From: Staphylococcus equorum
GTDB lineage: Bacteria > Bacillota > Bacilli > Staphylococcales > Staphylococcaceae
NCBI RefSeq assembly: GCF_001747895.1
Contig: NZ_LNNB01000019.1
Location: 184,936 to 248,935, forward strand
DNA length: 64,000 bases
Direction of reading: 5' to 3'
A program made the position numbers and the translations under genes. Below, one piece after another: positions 1 to 8,142 of the stretch. Below the pieces are notes generated by a model that worked only from the letters and a program-made list of their open reading frames with translations, had not been told where the DNA came from and made no database searches. Within the stretch, counting starts at the first letter, position 1, and each line of letters opens with the position of its first letter.

Positions 1-139
1 GATCAACAATTTGTTGATAGATTTCTGGGTTTACGGTAATGCTTGAATGTGCAATTGCAGTACGTTTCGTAATGTTTTTTTCAGAAACATCTACCATTTT
101 AGCATTGCCTTGTTCATTAATATGTGTAAATTCAGACAA
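1..139 (-). CDS. moaC: MoaC, cyclic pyranopterin monophosphate synthase (5' part only)
   Basis: Only the first 46 codons lie in the window; the gene runs off the left edge. The translation begins [20 protein letters not shown], the conserved MoaC N-terminus (THIN...G.A.MVDVS). MoaC acts with MoaA in the first step of molybdenum cofactor synthesis, turning GTP-derived cyclic 3',8-dihydro-GTP into cPMP. The start is TTG at 139, about five bases after a strong AGGAGGGA (145-152). The ATG at 141-143 is in another frame and hits TGA after three codons. It is divergent from moeA, as in other staphylococcal moa loci. Confidence 0.93.
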   Translation of the reverse strand, partial: MSEFTHINEQGNAKMVDVSEKNITKRTAIAHSSITVNPEIYQQIVD

Positions 140-163
140 ACATATCCCTCCTAATCGTTTTCT

Positions 164-172
164 AGTATATCA
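164..172 (-). promoter_or_regulatory. Extended -10 element for moaC
   Basis: On the minus strand the sequence reads TGATATACT, an extended -10 (TGn followed by TATACT), 25 bases upstream of the TTG start of moaC. No convincing -35 sits 17 bases further up, which fits the extended -10 class. The rightward promoter of moeA in the same short spacer is not obvious to me. Confidence 0.4.
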
Positions 173-203
173 CGAAATTAATTAATATAAGGAGTAGATT
201 TAG

Positions 204-1463
204 ATGCCATTTGAGAAAAGAAATCCAATTCCAGTCGGTGAAGCCATTGAACGTGTTGTGAGTCAAAATATTTATATGGATGAGACTACAGTGCCCCTAG
301 ATGCCAGCTTAAACCATATATTGGCTGAAGATATTGTTGCTACATACGAAATTCCACGTTTCAACAAATCACCTTATGATGGTTTTGCCATTAGAAGTAA
401 AGATACAACGAATGCAAGTGGAGCACATCGTCTCACTTTCAATGTGATTGACCATATTGGTGCCGGTACTGTTTCAGATAAAAAAGTTGGTGCGTTTGAA
501 GCAGTTCGAATTATGACAGGTGCAGCGATGCCTGAAGGTGCAGACGCAGTTGTCATGTTAGAACAAACAGTAGAACAAGGACAAAGTTTCACATTACGTA
601 AAGCATTTAAACCTAATGAGAACGTCTCTTTAAAAGGTGAAGAAACTCAAATAGGTGATGTTATTTTACAAAAAGGACAACAAATTAATCCTGGTGCCAT
701 TGCAGTATTAGCTACATATGGCTATGCACAAGTTCCTGTTTTTAAAAAACCAAGCGTAGCCGTAATTGCTACCGGCAGTGAGCTATTAGATGTAAGTGAT
801 GATTTAGAACCTGGAAAAATAAGGAATTCTAATGGACCAATGATTACTGCATTGGCTAATAAATTAGACTTACAAGTAAAACGTTATCAAATACAACAAG
901 ATGATTTAGAAAGTAGTATCCAAGTGGTTACGGAAGCAATGCAACAACATGATATTGTCATTACTACGGGTGGTGTATCAGTTGGGGATTTTGATTATTT
1001 ACCACAAATATACGAAGCATTAAATGCTGAAGTCCTTTTTAATAAAATTGCTATGCGTCCGGGAAGTGTGACGACAGTAGCAGTAGCAGAAGGTAAGTAT
1101 CTATTTGGTTTATCTGGAAACCCATCAGCATGCTTTACAGGCTTTGAATTATACGTTAAGCCAGCAGTTCAACATATGATGTATGCAAATGCACTCTATC
1201 CTCAAGTCGTGCAAGCTACATTGATGGAAGATTTTACAAAAGCAAACCCATTTACGAGATTTATTCGCGCGACGGCCACTTTTAACGGCAAAGAAATGAC
1301 AGCAGTTCCTTCAGGATTTAACAAATCAGGTGCAGTTGTTGCAATTGCACATAGTAATGCAATGATTATGTTACCAGGTGGAACAAGAGGATATAAAAAA
1401 GGTTATACGGTAAATGTAATATTAACTGAATCACAAGCTTATGAAACGGAATGCTTTATATGA
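204..1463 (+). CDS. moeA: MoeA, molybdopterin molybdenumtransferase
   Basis: 419 residues, the usual MoeA length. MoeA inserts molybdate into adenylylated molybdopterin, the last step of molybdenum cofactor formation. Family landmarks are the N-terminal RFNKSPYDGFA segment (about residues 52-62), RIMTGAAMPEGADAVV (about 103-118), the MoCF-binding TTGGVSVGDFDY (about 254-265) and SGNPSAC near 310. The start follows AAGGAG with good spacing. It is the first rightward gene of the Moco operon, and its TGA overlaps the ATG of mobB (ATGA at 1460-1463), which suggests translational coupling. Confidence 0.96.
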   Translation: MPFEKRNPIPVGEAIERVVSQNIYMDETTVPLDASLNHILAEDIVATYEIPRFNKSPYDGFAIRSKDTTNASGAHRLTFNVIDHIGAGTVSDKKVGAFEAVRIMTGAAMPEGADAVVMLEQTVEQGQSFTLRKAFKPNENVSLKGEETQIGDVILQKGQQINPGAIAVLATYGYAQVPVFKKPSVAVIATGSELLDVSDDLEPGKIRNSNGPMITALANKLDLQVKRYQIQQDDLESSIQVVTEAMQQHDIVITTGGVSVGDFDYLPQIYEALNAEVLFNKIAMRPGSVTTVAVAEGKYLFGLSGNPSACFTGFELYVKPAVQHMMYANALYPQVVQATLMEDFTKANPFTRFIRATATFNGKEMTAVPSGFNKSGAVVAIAHSNAMIMLPGGTRGYKKGYTVNVILTESQAYETECFI

Positions 1464-1942
1464 TTTTACAAATTGTTGGATTGAAAAATTCTGGGAAAAC
1501 GACATTAATGGCACATACAATTCAGGTGCTAAAAGAACATCATCTCACAGTAGCAACGGTGAAACATCATGGACATCATAACTCTGAGGACCATCATGAT
1601 ATCACATTACAAAATAATCATGTTGACCATATGAAACACTTTTATGCAGGTGCAGATCAAAGTATTGTTCAAGGTAATGCTTACCAACAAAGTGTCACCA
1701 GAACACAAAACAAAACGCTTGATGAAATCATAGATGAATCTGTTACAATAGACAGTAACGTAATATTAGTAGAAGGTTTTAAAGAAGCAAGTTACGATAA
1801 AGTGTTAGTCTACCGTGATGAAAATGACCGTAACGCACTAAATCATTTAACACATATTAAGTATGCCATTAATATATCAAAACCAGAGGCTTTACGTCAG
1901 TATGACCAATGGTTATTATCTTTTTTAATATCAAAGGAATGA
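1460..1942 (+). CDS. mobB: MobB, molybdopterin-guanine dinucleotide biosynthesis adaptor
   Basis: 160 residues from the ATG that overlaps the moeA stop. An in-frame ATG lies three codons upstream at 1451, but the ATGA overlap and the start MILQIVGLKNSGKTT fit the family better. The P-loop GLKNSGKTT at residues 6-14 binds GTP. MobB is thought to help MobA attach GMP to molybdopterin. A His-rich stretch (HHGHHNSEDHHD, about residues 36-47) follows strand 2. The gene lies between moeA and moaE. Confidence 0.92.
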   Translation: MILQIVGLKNSGKTTLMAHTIQVLKEHHLTVATVKHHGHHNSEDHHDITLQNNHVDHMKHFYAGADQSIVQGNAYQQSVTRTQNKTLDEIIDESVTIDSNVILVEGFKEASYDKVLVYRDENDRNALNHLTHIKYAINISKPEALRQYDQWLLSFLISKE

Positions 1943-1947
1943 ATTAA

Positions 1948-2400
1948 ATGAAGCAATTTGAAGTGACAAGCGAGCCGATACAGACAGAGCAATATAGATC
2001 TTATGTACTGAACGAACATCAAGGTGCAGTTGTTGTTTTTACAGGTCATGTAAGGGAATGGACAAAAGGAATTAAAACAGAGCATTTAGAGTATGAAGCC
2101 TATACACCTATGGCAGAAAAAAAGTTAGCTCAAATTGGCGATGAAATTTCACAACAATGGCCAGGGACACAAACAGCAATCGTGCATAGAATAGGCCCGT
2201 TAGCTATTTCAGATATTGCAGTACTCATCAGTGTTTCTTCACCACATCGAAAAGATGCTTATAGAGCAAATGAATATGCAATTGAGCGTATCAAAGAAAT
2301 CGTACCTATTTGGAAAAAGGAAATATGGGAAGATGGTGCACAATGGCAAGGACATCAACATGGAAGTTATGAGGATGCGATTGAAGGAGGACAATCATGA
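1948..2400 (+). CDS. moaE: MoaE, molybdopterin synthase catalytic subunit
   Basis: 150 residues. MoaE forms the heterotetramer with MoaD that adds two sulfurs to cPMP to make molybdopterin. Diagnostic segments are GAVVVFTGHVRE (about 26-37), LEYEAYTPMAEKKL and the C-terminal PIWKKEIWEDG, which carries the conserved catalytic lysines. It starts five bases after mobB and its TGA overlaps the moaD ATG (ATGA at 2397-2400), so the two subunits of one enzyme are translationally coupled. Confidence 0.95.
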   Translation: MKQFEVTSEPIQTEQYRSYVLNEHQGAVVVFTGHVREWTKGIKTEHLEYEAYTPMAEKKLAQIGDEISQQWPGTQTAIVHRIGPLAISDIAVLISVSSPHRKDAYRANEYAIERIKEIVPIWKKEIWEDGAQWQGHQHGSYEDAIEGGQS

Positions 2401-2630
2401 GAGTGCTTTATTTTGCAGAAATAAAAGAAATATTAGCAAAACAATCAGAAGACATCGATTTAAGTTATGATATTACTGTAGATGAATTTATTACAGATTT
2501 ATTTAAACGTTATCCTAGTATTAGCGATAAAAAATTTCAAATAGCGGTAAATGAAGAATTTGTGAAAAATGATGACATTGTCCAACCTAATGACACTGTC
2601 GCATTGATTCCACCAGTTAGCGGAGGGTAA
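2397..2630 (+). CDS. moaD: MoaD, molybdopterin synthase sulfur carrier
   Basis: 77 residues, a ubiquitin-like small subunit. The C-terminus ends PPVSGG; the terminal Gly-Gly is adenylated and converted to the thiocarboxylate that donates sulfur in the MoaE active site. A GGAGG inside the end of moaE (about 2385-2390) serves as the ribosome binding site. Confidence 0.95.
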   Translation: MRVLYFAEIKEILAKQSEDIDLSYDITVDEFITDLFKRYPSISDKKFQIAVNEEFVKNDDIVQPNDTVALIPPVSGG

Positions 2631-2637
2631 AGAAGAG

Positions 2638-3246
2638 ATGAAAGCAATTATACTTGCCGGAGGACAGTCAGAGAGATTCGGTGAACCTAAGGCTTTTGCA
2701 CAAATTGAATCGCAAGCATTTTATGAGCGAATTATAGATGTGTTAGAAGCAACGAACATGTTTAATCAAATTATTATAAGCACCAATGAGAATCTTGCGA
2801 CACAATTTGATCACCCTAATATAATTATAGATGAACACCAGAATAAAGATAAAGGGCCTTTGGCAGGTATTAGATCGGTCATGAGCCAATACCTAGAGGA
2901 AGAACTATTCTTTGTTATTTCCGTTGACACACCTATGATTACTCAAAAAGCGATAAGTAAATTATATCAATTTATGGTGGAACACCTTATTGAAGACCAA
3001 TTAGATATTGCAGGTTTTCAAGAAGCGGGTAGACCGATACCTACACTTGCTTTTTACAGTCCACATACTTTAACTTACATTGATAAGGCACTGGATTCAG
3101 ATGATTATAGTTTAAAGAATGTTTATACTAAAGTTGCGAGCGACTGGTTAGATGTTAACACAATTGAATCACCTGAATATTGGTATAAAAATATTAATTT
3201 CCAGCATGATTTGGACGCTTTACAACATGAAATTATAAATAGATAA
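2638..3246 (+). CDS. mobA: MobA, molybdenum cofactor guanylyltransferase
   Basis: 202 residues. MobA transfers GMP from GTP to molybdopterin, giving the dinucleotide form of the cofactor used by DMSO-reductase-type enzymes such as nitrate reductase. The nucleotidyltransferase signature [15 protein letters not shown] (about residues 6-20) is intact, with KGPLAGI near residue 77 and SVDTPM near 99. It lies seven bases after moaD and 15 bases before moaA in the same operon. Confidence 0.94.
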   Translation: MKAIILAGGQSERFGEPKAFAQIESQAFYERIIDVLEATNMFNQIIISTNENLATQFDHPNIIIDEHQNKDKGPLAGIRSVMSQYLEEELFFVISVDTPMITQKAISKLYQFMVEHLIEDQLDIAGFQEAGRPIPTLAFYSPHTLTYIDKALDSDDYSLKNVYTKVASDWLDVNTIESPEYWYKNINFQHDLDALQHEIINR

Positions 3247-3261
3247 AGGGGGGCTAACGAT

Positions 3262-4284
3262 ATGGTAGAACAAATCACTGATAAACTCGGGCGTCCGATA
3301 CGTGACTTAAGATTGTCAGTTACAGATCGATGCAACTTCCGTTGTGATTATTGCATGCCTAAAGAAATATTTGGCGATGATTTTGTTTTCTTACCTAAAG
3401 ACGAGCTTCTTACATTTGATGAAATGGTACGTATTTCGAAAGTATACACACAATTAGGCGTGAAAAAAATACGTATTACAGGCGGTGAACCATTACTCAG
3501 ACGTGATTTATATAAATTAATTTATGAATTAAATCAGATTGATGGTGTAGAAGATATTGGTCTAACGACAAATGGCTTATTATTAAAAAAACACGGTCAA
3601 AAATTATACGATGCAGGTTTAAGACGTATTAATGTGAGTTTAGATGCAATCGAAGACAAAGTGTTTCAAGCGATTAATAATAGAAATATAAAAGCTTCTA
3701 CAATATTGCAACAGATTGATTATGCAATTTCCATAGGATTCCACGTGAAAGTAAATGTGGTTATACAAAAAGGTGTAAATGACAATCAAATTTTACCTAT
3801 GATTCAATATTTCAAAGAGAAAGATATTGAGATTAGATTTATAGAATTTATGGATGTTGGAAACGATAATGGATGGGATTTTAGTAAAGTGGTAACAAAA
3901 GATGAAATGTTAAATATGATAGAAAATGAATTTGATATTGAATCTGTTGAGCCAAAATATTTTGGTGAAGTTGCTAAATATTATCGACATAAAGATAATG
4001 GCGCACAGTTTGGCCTTATCACTAGTGTATCTCAATCTTTCTGCTCTACATGTACACGTGGGAGATTGTCATCAGACGGTAAGTTTTATAGTTGTTTATT
4101 TAGTACAGTAGATGGTTTTAATGTGAAATCATTTATGCGTGCTGGAGCAACGGATGAGGAGCTATTTGAACAGTTTAAAGTACTATGGAATGTTAGAGAT
4201 GATAGATATTCAGATGAACGTACAGAACAAACCGTAGCAAATAGAAAACGCAAAAAAATTAATATGAACTATATTGGCGGTTAG
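3262..4284 (+). CDS. moaA: MoaA, GTP 3',8-cyclase (radical SAM)
   Basis: 340 residues. MoaA starts Moco synthesis by converting GTP to 3',8-cyclo-7,8-dihydro-GTP. The radical SAM cluster motif CNFRCDYC gives Cys24, Cys28 and Cys31. [10 protein letters not shown] follows at about residue 70. The second iron-sulfur cluster motif CSTC with a later Cys lies near residues 260-277. The protein ends in the conserved Gly-Gly tail (YIGG). A strong AAGGGGGG precedes the ATG. It is the last gene of the operon; a terminator follows. Confidence 0.96.
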   Translation: MVEQITDKLGRPIRDLRLSVTDRCNFRCDYCMPKEIFGDDFVFLPKDELLTFDEMVRISKVYTQLGVKKIRITGGEPLLRRDLYKLIYELNQIDGVEDIGLTTNGLLLKKHGQKLYDAGLRRINVSLDAIEDKVFQAINNRNIKASTILQQIDYAISIGFHVKVNVVIQKGVNDNQILPMIQYFKEKDIEIRFIEFMDVGNDNGWDFSKVVTKDEMLNMIENEFDIESVEPKYFGEVAKYYRHKDNGAQFGLITSVSQSFCSTCTRGRLSSDGKFYSCLFSTVDGFNVKSFMRAGATDEELFEQFKVLWNVRDDRYSDERTEQTVANRKRKKINMNYIGG

Positions 4285-4356
4285 AATCATTAAGTAATTG
4301 TAAAACTTACAATTAGGTTTAATATAGTTTTGACACTGATATAACATTTAATACCA

Positions 4357-4404
4357 CAAAACGCTGAAGCAGCATAATTAAATATGCTTTCAGCGTTTTT
4401 TGTA
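4357..4404 (+). terminator. Terminator of the moa/moe operon
   Basis: An AAACGCTGAA arm and a TTCAGCGTTT arm, with GCATA/TATGC continuing the stem, followed by a T-run. It ends the molybdenum cofactor operon. Confidence 0.85.
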
Positions 4405-4728
4405 TTAAATCACAAAGTAAACAAAAATCACTCTGTTTATTTAACAAAAAGCAGTTAATATTAACCATTTTCGAATTTTAAAATAAAGCATTTTTTAATA
4501 TAATCTATTAATAAAAAGTGTTTATATTTACTTTAGGGATTTAAGTAAAACAAAAAAATGCTTGGTATGTATAAGAAACGATATAAATGAAAGACAATAG
4601 TAAAAAATATTTATCTATTACTTTTAAAATAATAGATTTAATGAAGAAAATGTTATATAATATTTTCGAAGCTTATTCATTATAAAGCCATAAAAACAAC
4701 AAGAAAAGACGATGAGGAGGCCATTATT
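4405..4728. other. AT-rich spacer upstream of sarV
   Basis: About 320 bases of very AT-rich sequence with no ORF. A candidate promoter lies at 4633-4661 (TAGATT, 17 bases, TATAAT), 68 bases before the sarV start. SarA-family promoters are typically AT-rich and bound by other Sar proteins. I could not pick out a discrete operator. Confidence 0.5.
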
Positions 4729-5079
4729 ATGGAAACTAAAGTATCTTATTTTATAACTTCTGAAAAAGCATTGAGTCAATTAAAGCATTGGTTGAAAACA
4801 GTTCATCATTTATCAATTGAAGAATTTGTTGTGTTGTATAAGGTTTATGAATCTAAAAAAATCAGCGGAAAGGAATTGAGAGATACACTTCATTTCGAAA
4901 TGTTATGGGATACGAGCAAGATTGATGTGATTATACGAAAAATTTATAAAAAAGAACTTATGTCTAAAGTTCGTTCTGAAACAGACGAGAGACAAGTTTA
5001 TTATTATTTCAATGATATTCAAACTAAAATTTTTGATGACATTATTCAAGAAATAGAAAATATTAAAGTAGCACAATAA
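4729..5079 (+). CDS. sarV: SarV, SarA-family winged-helix regulator
   Basis: 116 residues, the single-domain SarA size. The middle ([32 protein letters not shown], about residues 45-77) is the helix-turn-helix region, and [12 protein letters not shown] is the wing with the family's DER motif. I recall this very close to S. aureus SarV, which also lies beside moaA. In S. aureus SarV influences autolysis and virulence genes and is repressed by SarA and MgrA; the role here is inferred. A strong AGGAGG precedes the start. It is a single gene with its own terminator. Confidence 0.88.
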   Translation: METKVSYFITSEKALSQLKHWLKTVHHLSIEEFVVLYKVYESKKISGKELRDTLHFEMLWDTSKIDVIIRKIYKKELMSKVRSETDERQVYYYFNDIQTKIFDDIIQEIENIKVAQ

Positions 5080-5091
5080 TAAAACATACAT

Positions 5092-5147
5092 AAAAAAGAG
5101 AACGGGACTACGAAATCAACTTTTGATTCCTTCCCGTTCTCTTTTTA
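5092..5147. terminator. Bidirectional terminator between sarV and the MFS gene
   Basis: AAGAGAACGGGA pairs with TCCCGTTCTCTT, with an inner GAAATCAA/TTGATT stem, A-run on the left and T-run on the right. It can end sarV rightward and the MFS gene leftward. Its inner sequence resembles the hairpin at 60023-60075. Confidence 0.85.
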
Positions 5148-5157
5148 TTGTAATGAG

Positions 5158-6357
5158 TTAAGTTGTTTTAACTTTTCTGCCATGTAAAAAGAAATAAATC
5201 ATAGCTGCTATGAGTACGATGACGGCCATAATAGCATATAATTGTGCATAAGATACGGAGGATGTCATGAATCCTAAAACATATGGTCCAAATCCAACGC
5301 CTAAATCTAGTCCGATAAAATAGGTTGAAGTTGCTATACCGTATTTAGCAGGTGGTGATACTTTAATGGCAATAGCTTGCATACAGGATGAAATATTTCC
5401 ATAACCTGCGCCTAAGAACAAGCCGGCAAGAATGAGTAACCAACCATTATTTGTAATACTTAAAGTAACGAATGTAAGGATTAAGAATACAAAGGCAGGA
5501 TATGCAATGACATTCTCATTTTTTTGATCCATAAGACGACCTGCAATTGGTCGAGTAATCAGTGATGCAATGGCATAGAATATAAAGAAGTAACTAGATA
5601 TCGTTACTAAATTTATCTCTTGAGCAAAGAATTGCAAGAATGTAAGTATTGAAGAATAAGTTAAACCTGAAATCAACATAATTATTGCAACCGGAATAGC
5701 TTCTTTTGCAATGTAATTATTGATATTGAATTTTTTACTCGTTGTTTTTTGAGTAGTTGTATCAGTCGTATCGAGTTTAAATTGTAAGTTTACAAAGAAA
5801 GAAATTAATAAGCTTACTACACCACAAATGAGACAAATTAAGAATAATATCTTAATTGGAAAAGCATTAATTAAAAGTAATCCAAGGAAAGGACCAATAG
5901 CTGCACCCATGACAAGACTTAAAGAAAATAAACTAATGCCTTCACTTTTTCTATCATTAGGTGTGACATAAGCGGCGATGGTACCTGTTGCCGTTGTAGT
6001 AATTCCTGTAGCGATACCGTTGATTAATCTAGTAAACATGAGTAATGCTAAAGAACCTTCTATAAAATATAATAATTGGGTAATGAGTAAAAATACTAAT
6101 CCAATTAATAATATACGTTTAGGACCAACTTTATTTACATATTTACCAGTTACAAAACGTCCGATTAAAGAACCTATGATAAAGAGCCCTGTTACTAAGC
6201 CAGCGGTGCTATCTGAAACATTATATTCAGATTTAGTATAGCTGGCGATAATTACTATAAGTAAGTACATACATAAGTATATTAAAAAATTGGTTATAAA
6301 GTTTATATTAAAACTTTTTGTCCATATGGGTGATTTTGTTGTTATTGCTTGGTTCAT
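5158..6357 (-). CDS. MFS efflux transporter (DHA1-like)
   Basis: 399 residues with about 12 hydrophobic segments. The loop between TM2 and TM3 carries a G.(V/L)..(R/K)(V/I)GP-type signature (RFVTGKYVNKVGPKR, about residues 66-80). The length fits drug/sugar-efflux permeases of the major facilitator family. It lies one base after the MarR gene, and its GGAGGAA ribosome binding site lies inside the MarR stop region, so the two are surely one operon. The substrate is unknown; co-transcription with a MarR repressor suggests a toxic-compound exporter. Confidence 0.85.
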   Translation of the reverse strand: MNQAITTKSPIWTKSFNINFITNFLIYLCMYLLIVIIASYTKSEYNVSDSTAGLVTGLFIIGSLIGRFVTGKYVNKVGPKRILLIGLVFLLITQLLYFIEGSLALLMFTRLINGIATGITTTATGTIAAYVTPNDRKSEGISLFSLSLVMGAAIGPFLGLLLINAFPIKILFLICLICGVVSLLISFFVNLQFKLDTTDTTTQKTTSKKFNINNYIAKEAIPVAIIMLISGLTYSSILTFLQFFAQEINLVTISSYFFIFYAIASLITRPIAGRLMDQKNENVIAYPAFVFLILTFVTLSITNNGWLLILAGLFLGAGYGNISSCMQAIAIKVSPPAKYGIATSTYFIGLDLGVGFGPYVLGFMTSSVSYAQLYAIMAVIVLIAAMIYFFLHGRKVKTT

Positions 6358-6358
6358 A

Positions 6359-6793
6359 TTACGCTTCCTCCATTTTTGTTATAGCTTCATGTATTGATTG
6401 AATGGTCTTAATTGCCTGTTTAAGATCGTCTTCAGATAATCCTGTTTCATTAATAAGCTGATCTTGCACCTTATTAACTCGAGCACTCATATTGTCATAT
6501 AATAGCTGCCCTTCTTTTGAGAGCGTTAATAACTTCTCCCTTTTATCAATACCAGGTTCAATTGAAAGCAATGATTTTTCAGAAAGTACTTTTAAAATCT
6601 TACGTGTTGTCGGTTTCTCAATGGCACGGCGCTTTGATATTTGTACCAAAGTAGTAGGCGCATTGTAAGCTATATCTTTAAATACCAACCATTGAGCGGG
6701 ATATAGGTCAAACGCTTCAAATATAGGTTGAAACAATTTGGTGTATGGTCTATAAATTGCAATAAGGTTATTAAATATAAGATTGTTTTCCAT
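6359..6793 (-). CDS. MarR-family transcriptional regulator
   Basis: 144 residues. The winged helix covers about residues 30-100: PTTLVQISKRRAIEKPTTRK is the helix-turn-helix and the wing holds the typical PGIDKREKLLTLS (D.R...L.LT). It is the first gene of an operon with an MFS transporter, the usual layout of a ligand-responsive repressor and its pump. Strong ribosome binding site GGAGGTC. A perfect inverted repeat at 6810-6826 is the likely autoregulatory operator. Confidence 0.9.
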   Translation of the reverse strand: MENNLIFNNLIAIYRPYTKLFQPIFEAFDLYPAQWLVFKDIAYNAPTTLVQISKRRAIEKPTTRKILKVLSEKSLLSIEPGIDKREKLLTLSKEGQLLYDNMSARVNKVQDQLINETGLSEDDLKQAIKTIQSIHEAITKMEEA

Positions 6794-6809
6794 AATGACC
6801 TCCTAATAT

Positions 6810-6826
6810 AGTTAGCTTTGCTAACT
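6810..6826. promoter_or_regulatory. Candidate MarR operator (perfect palindrome)
   Basis: AGTTAGC-TTT-GCTAACT is a perfect 7-bp inverted repeat with a 3-base centre, 17 bases ahead of the MarR start and just downstream of its predicted promoter. GTTAG half-sites are also recalled for the staphylococcal regulator MepR. Position and symmetry support autorepression. Confidence 0.65.
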
Positions 6827-6841
6827 TAATTTATAGCATAC

Positions 6842-6870
6842 TTATTCTATTCTTTTTTAATAAAAAAATC
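6842..6870 (-). promoter_or_regulatory. Promoter of the MarR-MFS operon
   Basis: On the minus strand TTGATT, 17 bases, TAGAAT. Transcription would begin just before the palindrome at 6810-6826, so a bound repressor would block early elongation or the promoter edge. Confidence 0.5.
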
Positions 6871-7013
6871 AATAGTAGGCGATGTAAAAACATTAAAAAT
6901 TAAAGAAAAAGTTTATGGAGATAAGAAATTTATTCCGTAGCGTTAGTTAAGACAAGTAAAGTGGTATACAATTTGTTAAGATATAGTCAAAGCTAAAATA
7001 AGGGAGATACCTA

Positions 7014-7775
7014 ATGCAGTATTTAAAATTAGACCATATGATTCATTATATTCATCAATTAGATAACTTTAAATATCCGGGACATTTGTTTAAATTACAT
7101 CAAGGTGGCAACCATGAAAGATTGGGAACTTATAACAGATTAGCCTATTTAAATAATGCATATATAGAGTTGTTAGATGTGTATAAACCTGACGTATTAT
7201 TAAAAATGATAAAAACAGATGAAGGACGAGTATCGTTTCCTTCAAAAATAGTGCAAGATAATTATAGTCAAGGTATAAAGACGCTGGCATTTCGTACGCA
7301 AGATATTCATCAATTGAAAAAAGATTTGGAAACGAGAAATATAGAAGTCATTGGCCCTATAGATATGCATAGGGAAAATGTGAAAGGTGATAAAACATCT
7401 TGGAAATTGCTTTATATTGCAGATCCAGATTATAGAGTAAAACCACCATTTTTTATCCAGTGGAATGAAGCTGAAGAAGTGAGAAATGCAAAATTAGAAC
7501 CGTTGCAACAAAAAGAATTTACGATTAAAACAATTAATTTACACAGCACAGAACGAGAGCATACTGTAAAAAAATGGGAATATTGGTTTGATATGGAAAA
7601 AATAAGTGAAACTAAAACGTATACTGCATTAAAATTAAAAAATGATGATGTCGTTTACCACATTTATGATGGTGAACATTCAGGGTATAAATCAGTCACA
7701 TTACGAGACGATAAAACTTCATCATCTTATACTTTAATTATTCGAGGAACAAGTTACCAATTTGAGGCAGATTAA
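7014..7775 (+). CDS. VOC superfamily (glyoxalase-like) protein
   Basis: 253 residues. The N-terminus (KLDHMIHYIHQLD, about residues 4-16) matches the start of Glyoxalase_3-type vicinal-oxygen-chelate domains, followed by GNHERLGTYNRL and AYIELLDVYKP with a likely metal-ligand Glu. Substrate unknown. It begins after AAGGGAG. Its stop overlaps the stop of the converging small membrane gene by three bases. Confidence 0.7.
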   Translation: MQYLKLDHMIHYIHQLDNFKYPGHLFKLHQGGNHERLGTYNRLAYLNNAYIELLDVYKPDVLLKMIKTDEGRVSFPSKIVQDNYSQGIKTLAFRTQDIHQLKKDLETRNIEVIGPIDMHRENVKGDKTSWKLLYIADPDYRVKPPFFIQWNEAEEVRNAKLEPLQQKEFTIKTINLHSTEREHTVKKWEYWFDMEKISETKTYTALKLKNDDVVYHIYDGEHSGYKSVTLRDDKTSSSYTLIIRGTSYQFEAD

Positions 7776-8023
7776 TAAATATAAATATACGCGCTATGTG
7801 CAATAATGAAAATGTGTATCAATGAAATAATAAGTGTTAAAATAGTTAAATACGTGGCGACTTTATGTGTGCGCAATAATAATAAGTATACGCATATAAC
7901 AAAAGACAACGCCGCTAAAATAACTCTTAAGCTTAAGTATGATATTGACAGTGGTTCGATAAAAGCTTGAACTACAAAGATTAAATTAATAATCAGTAAT
8001 AATCCAATAATAAAAATACGCAT
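7772..8023 (-). CDS. Small membrane protein, function unknown
   Basis: 83 residues, nearly all hydrophobic: three predicted membrane segments (about residues 2-20, 27-48 and 56-80) with RTHK as the only strongly charged loop. A GAGGTG ribosome binding site lies ahead of the ATG. I do not recognise a family. It converges tail to tail with the VOC gene, with no terminator between. Confidence 0.6.
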   Translation of the reverse strand: MRIFIIGLLLIINLIFVVQAFIEPLSISYLSLRVILAALSFVICVYLLLLRTHKVATYLTILTLIISLIHIFIIAHSAYIYIY

Positions 8024-8142
8024 GAAAACACCTCGCTTTTTCTTTTAATATAGTATAGCAAATGAACTGTTTATATGTGAAATTATGAGCGAAGCAATGT
8101 ATAATATCAAAGTATTGAATTGGTAAAGGAGACATCAGTTGT

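Noticed and set aside
141..143. ATG as start of moaC
   Set aside because: It is out of frame with the MoaC protein and hits a stop after three codons. The TTG at 139 gives the conserved N-terminus with good spacing to AGGAGG.
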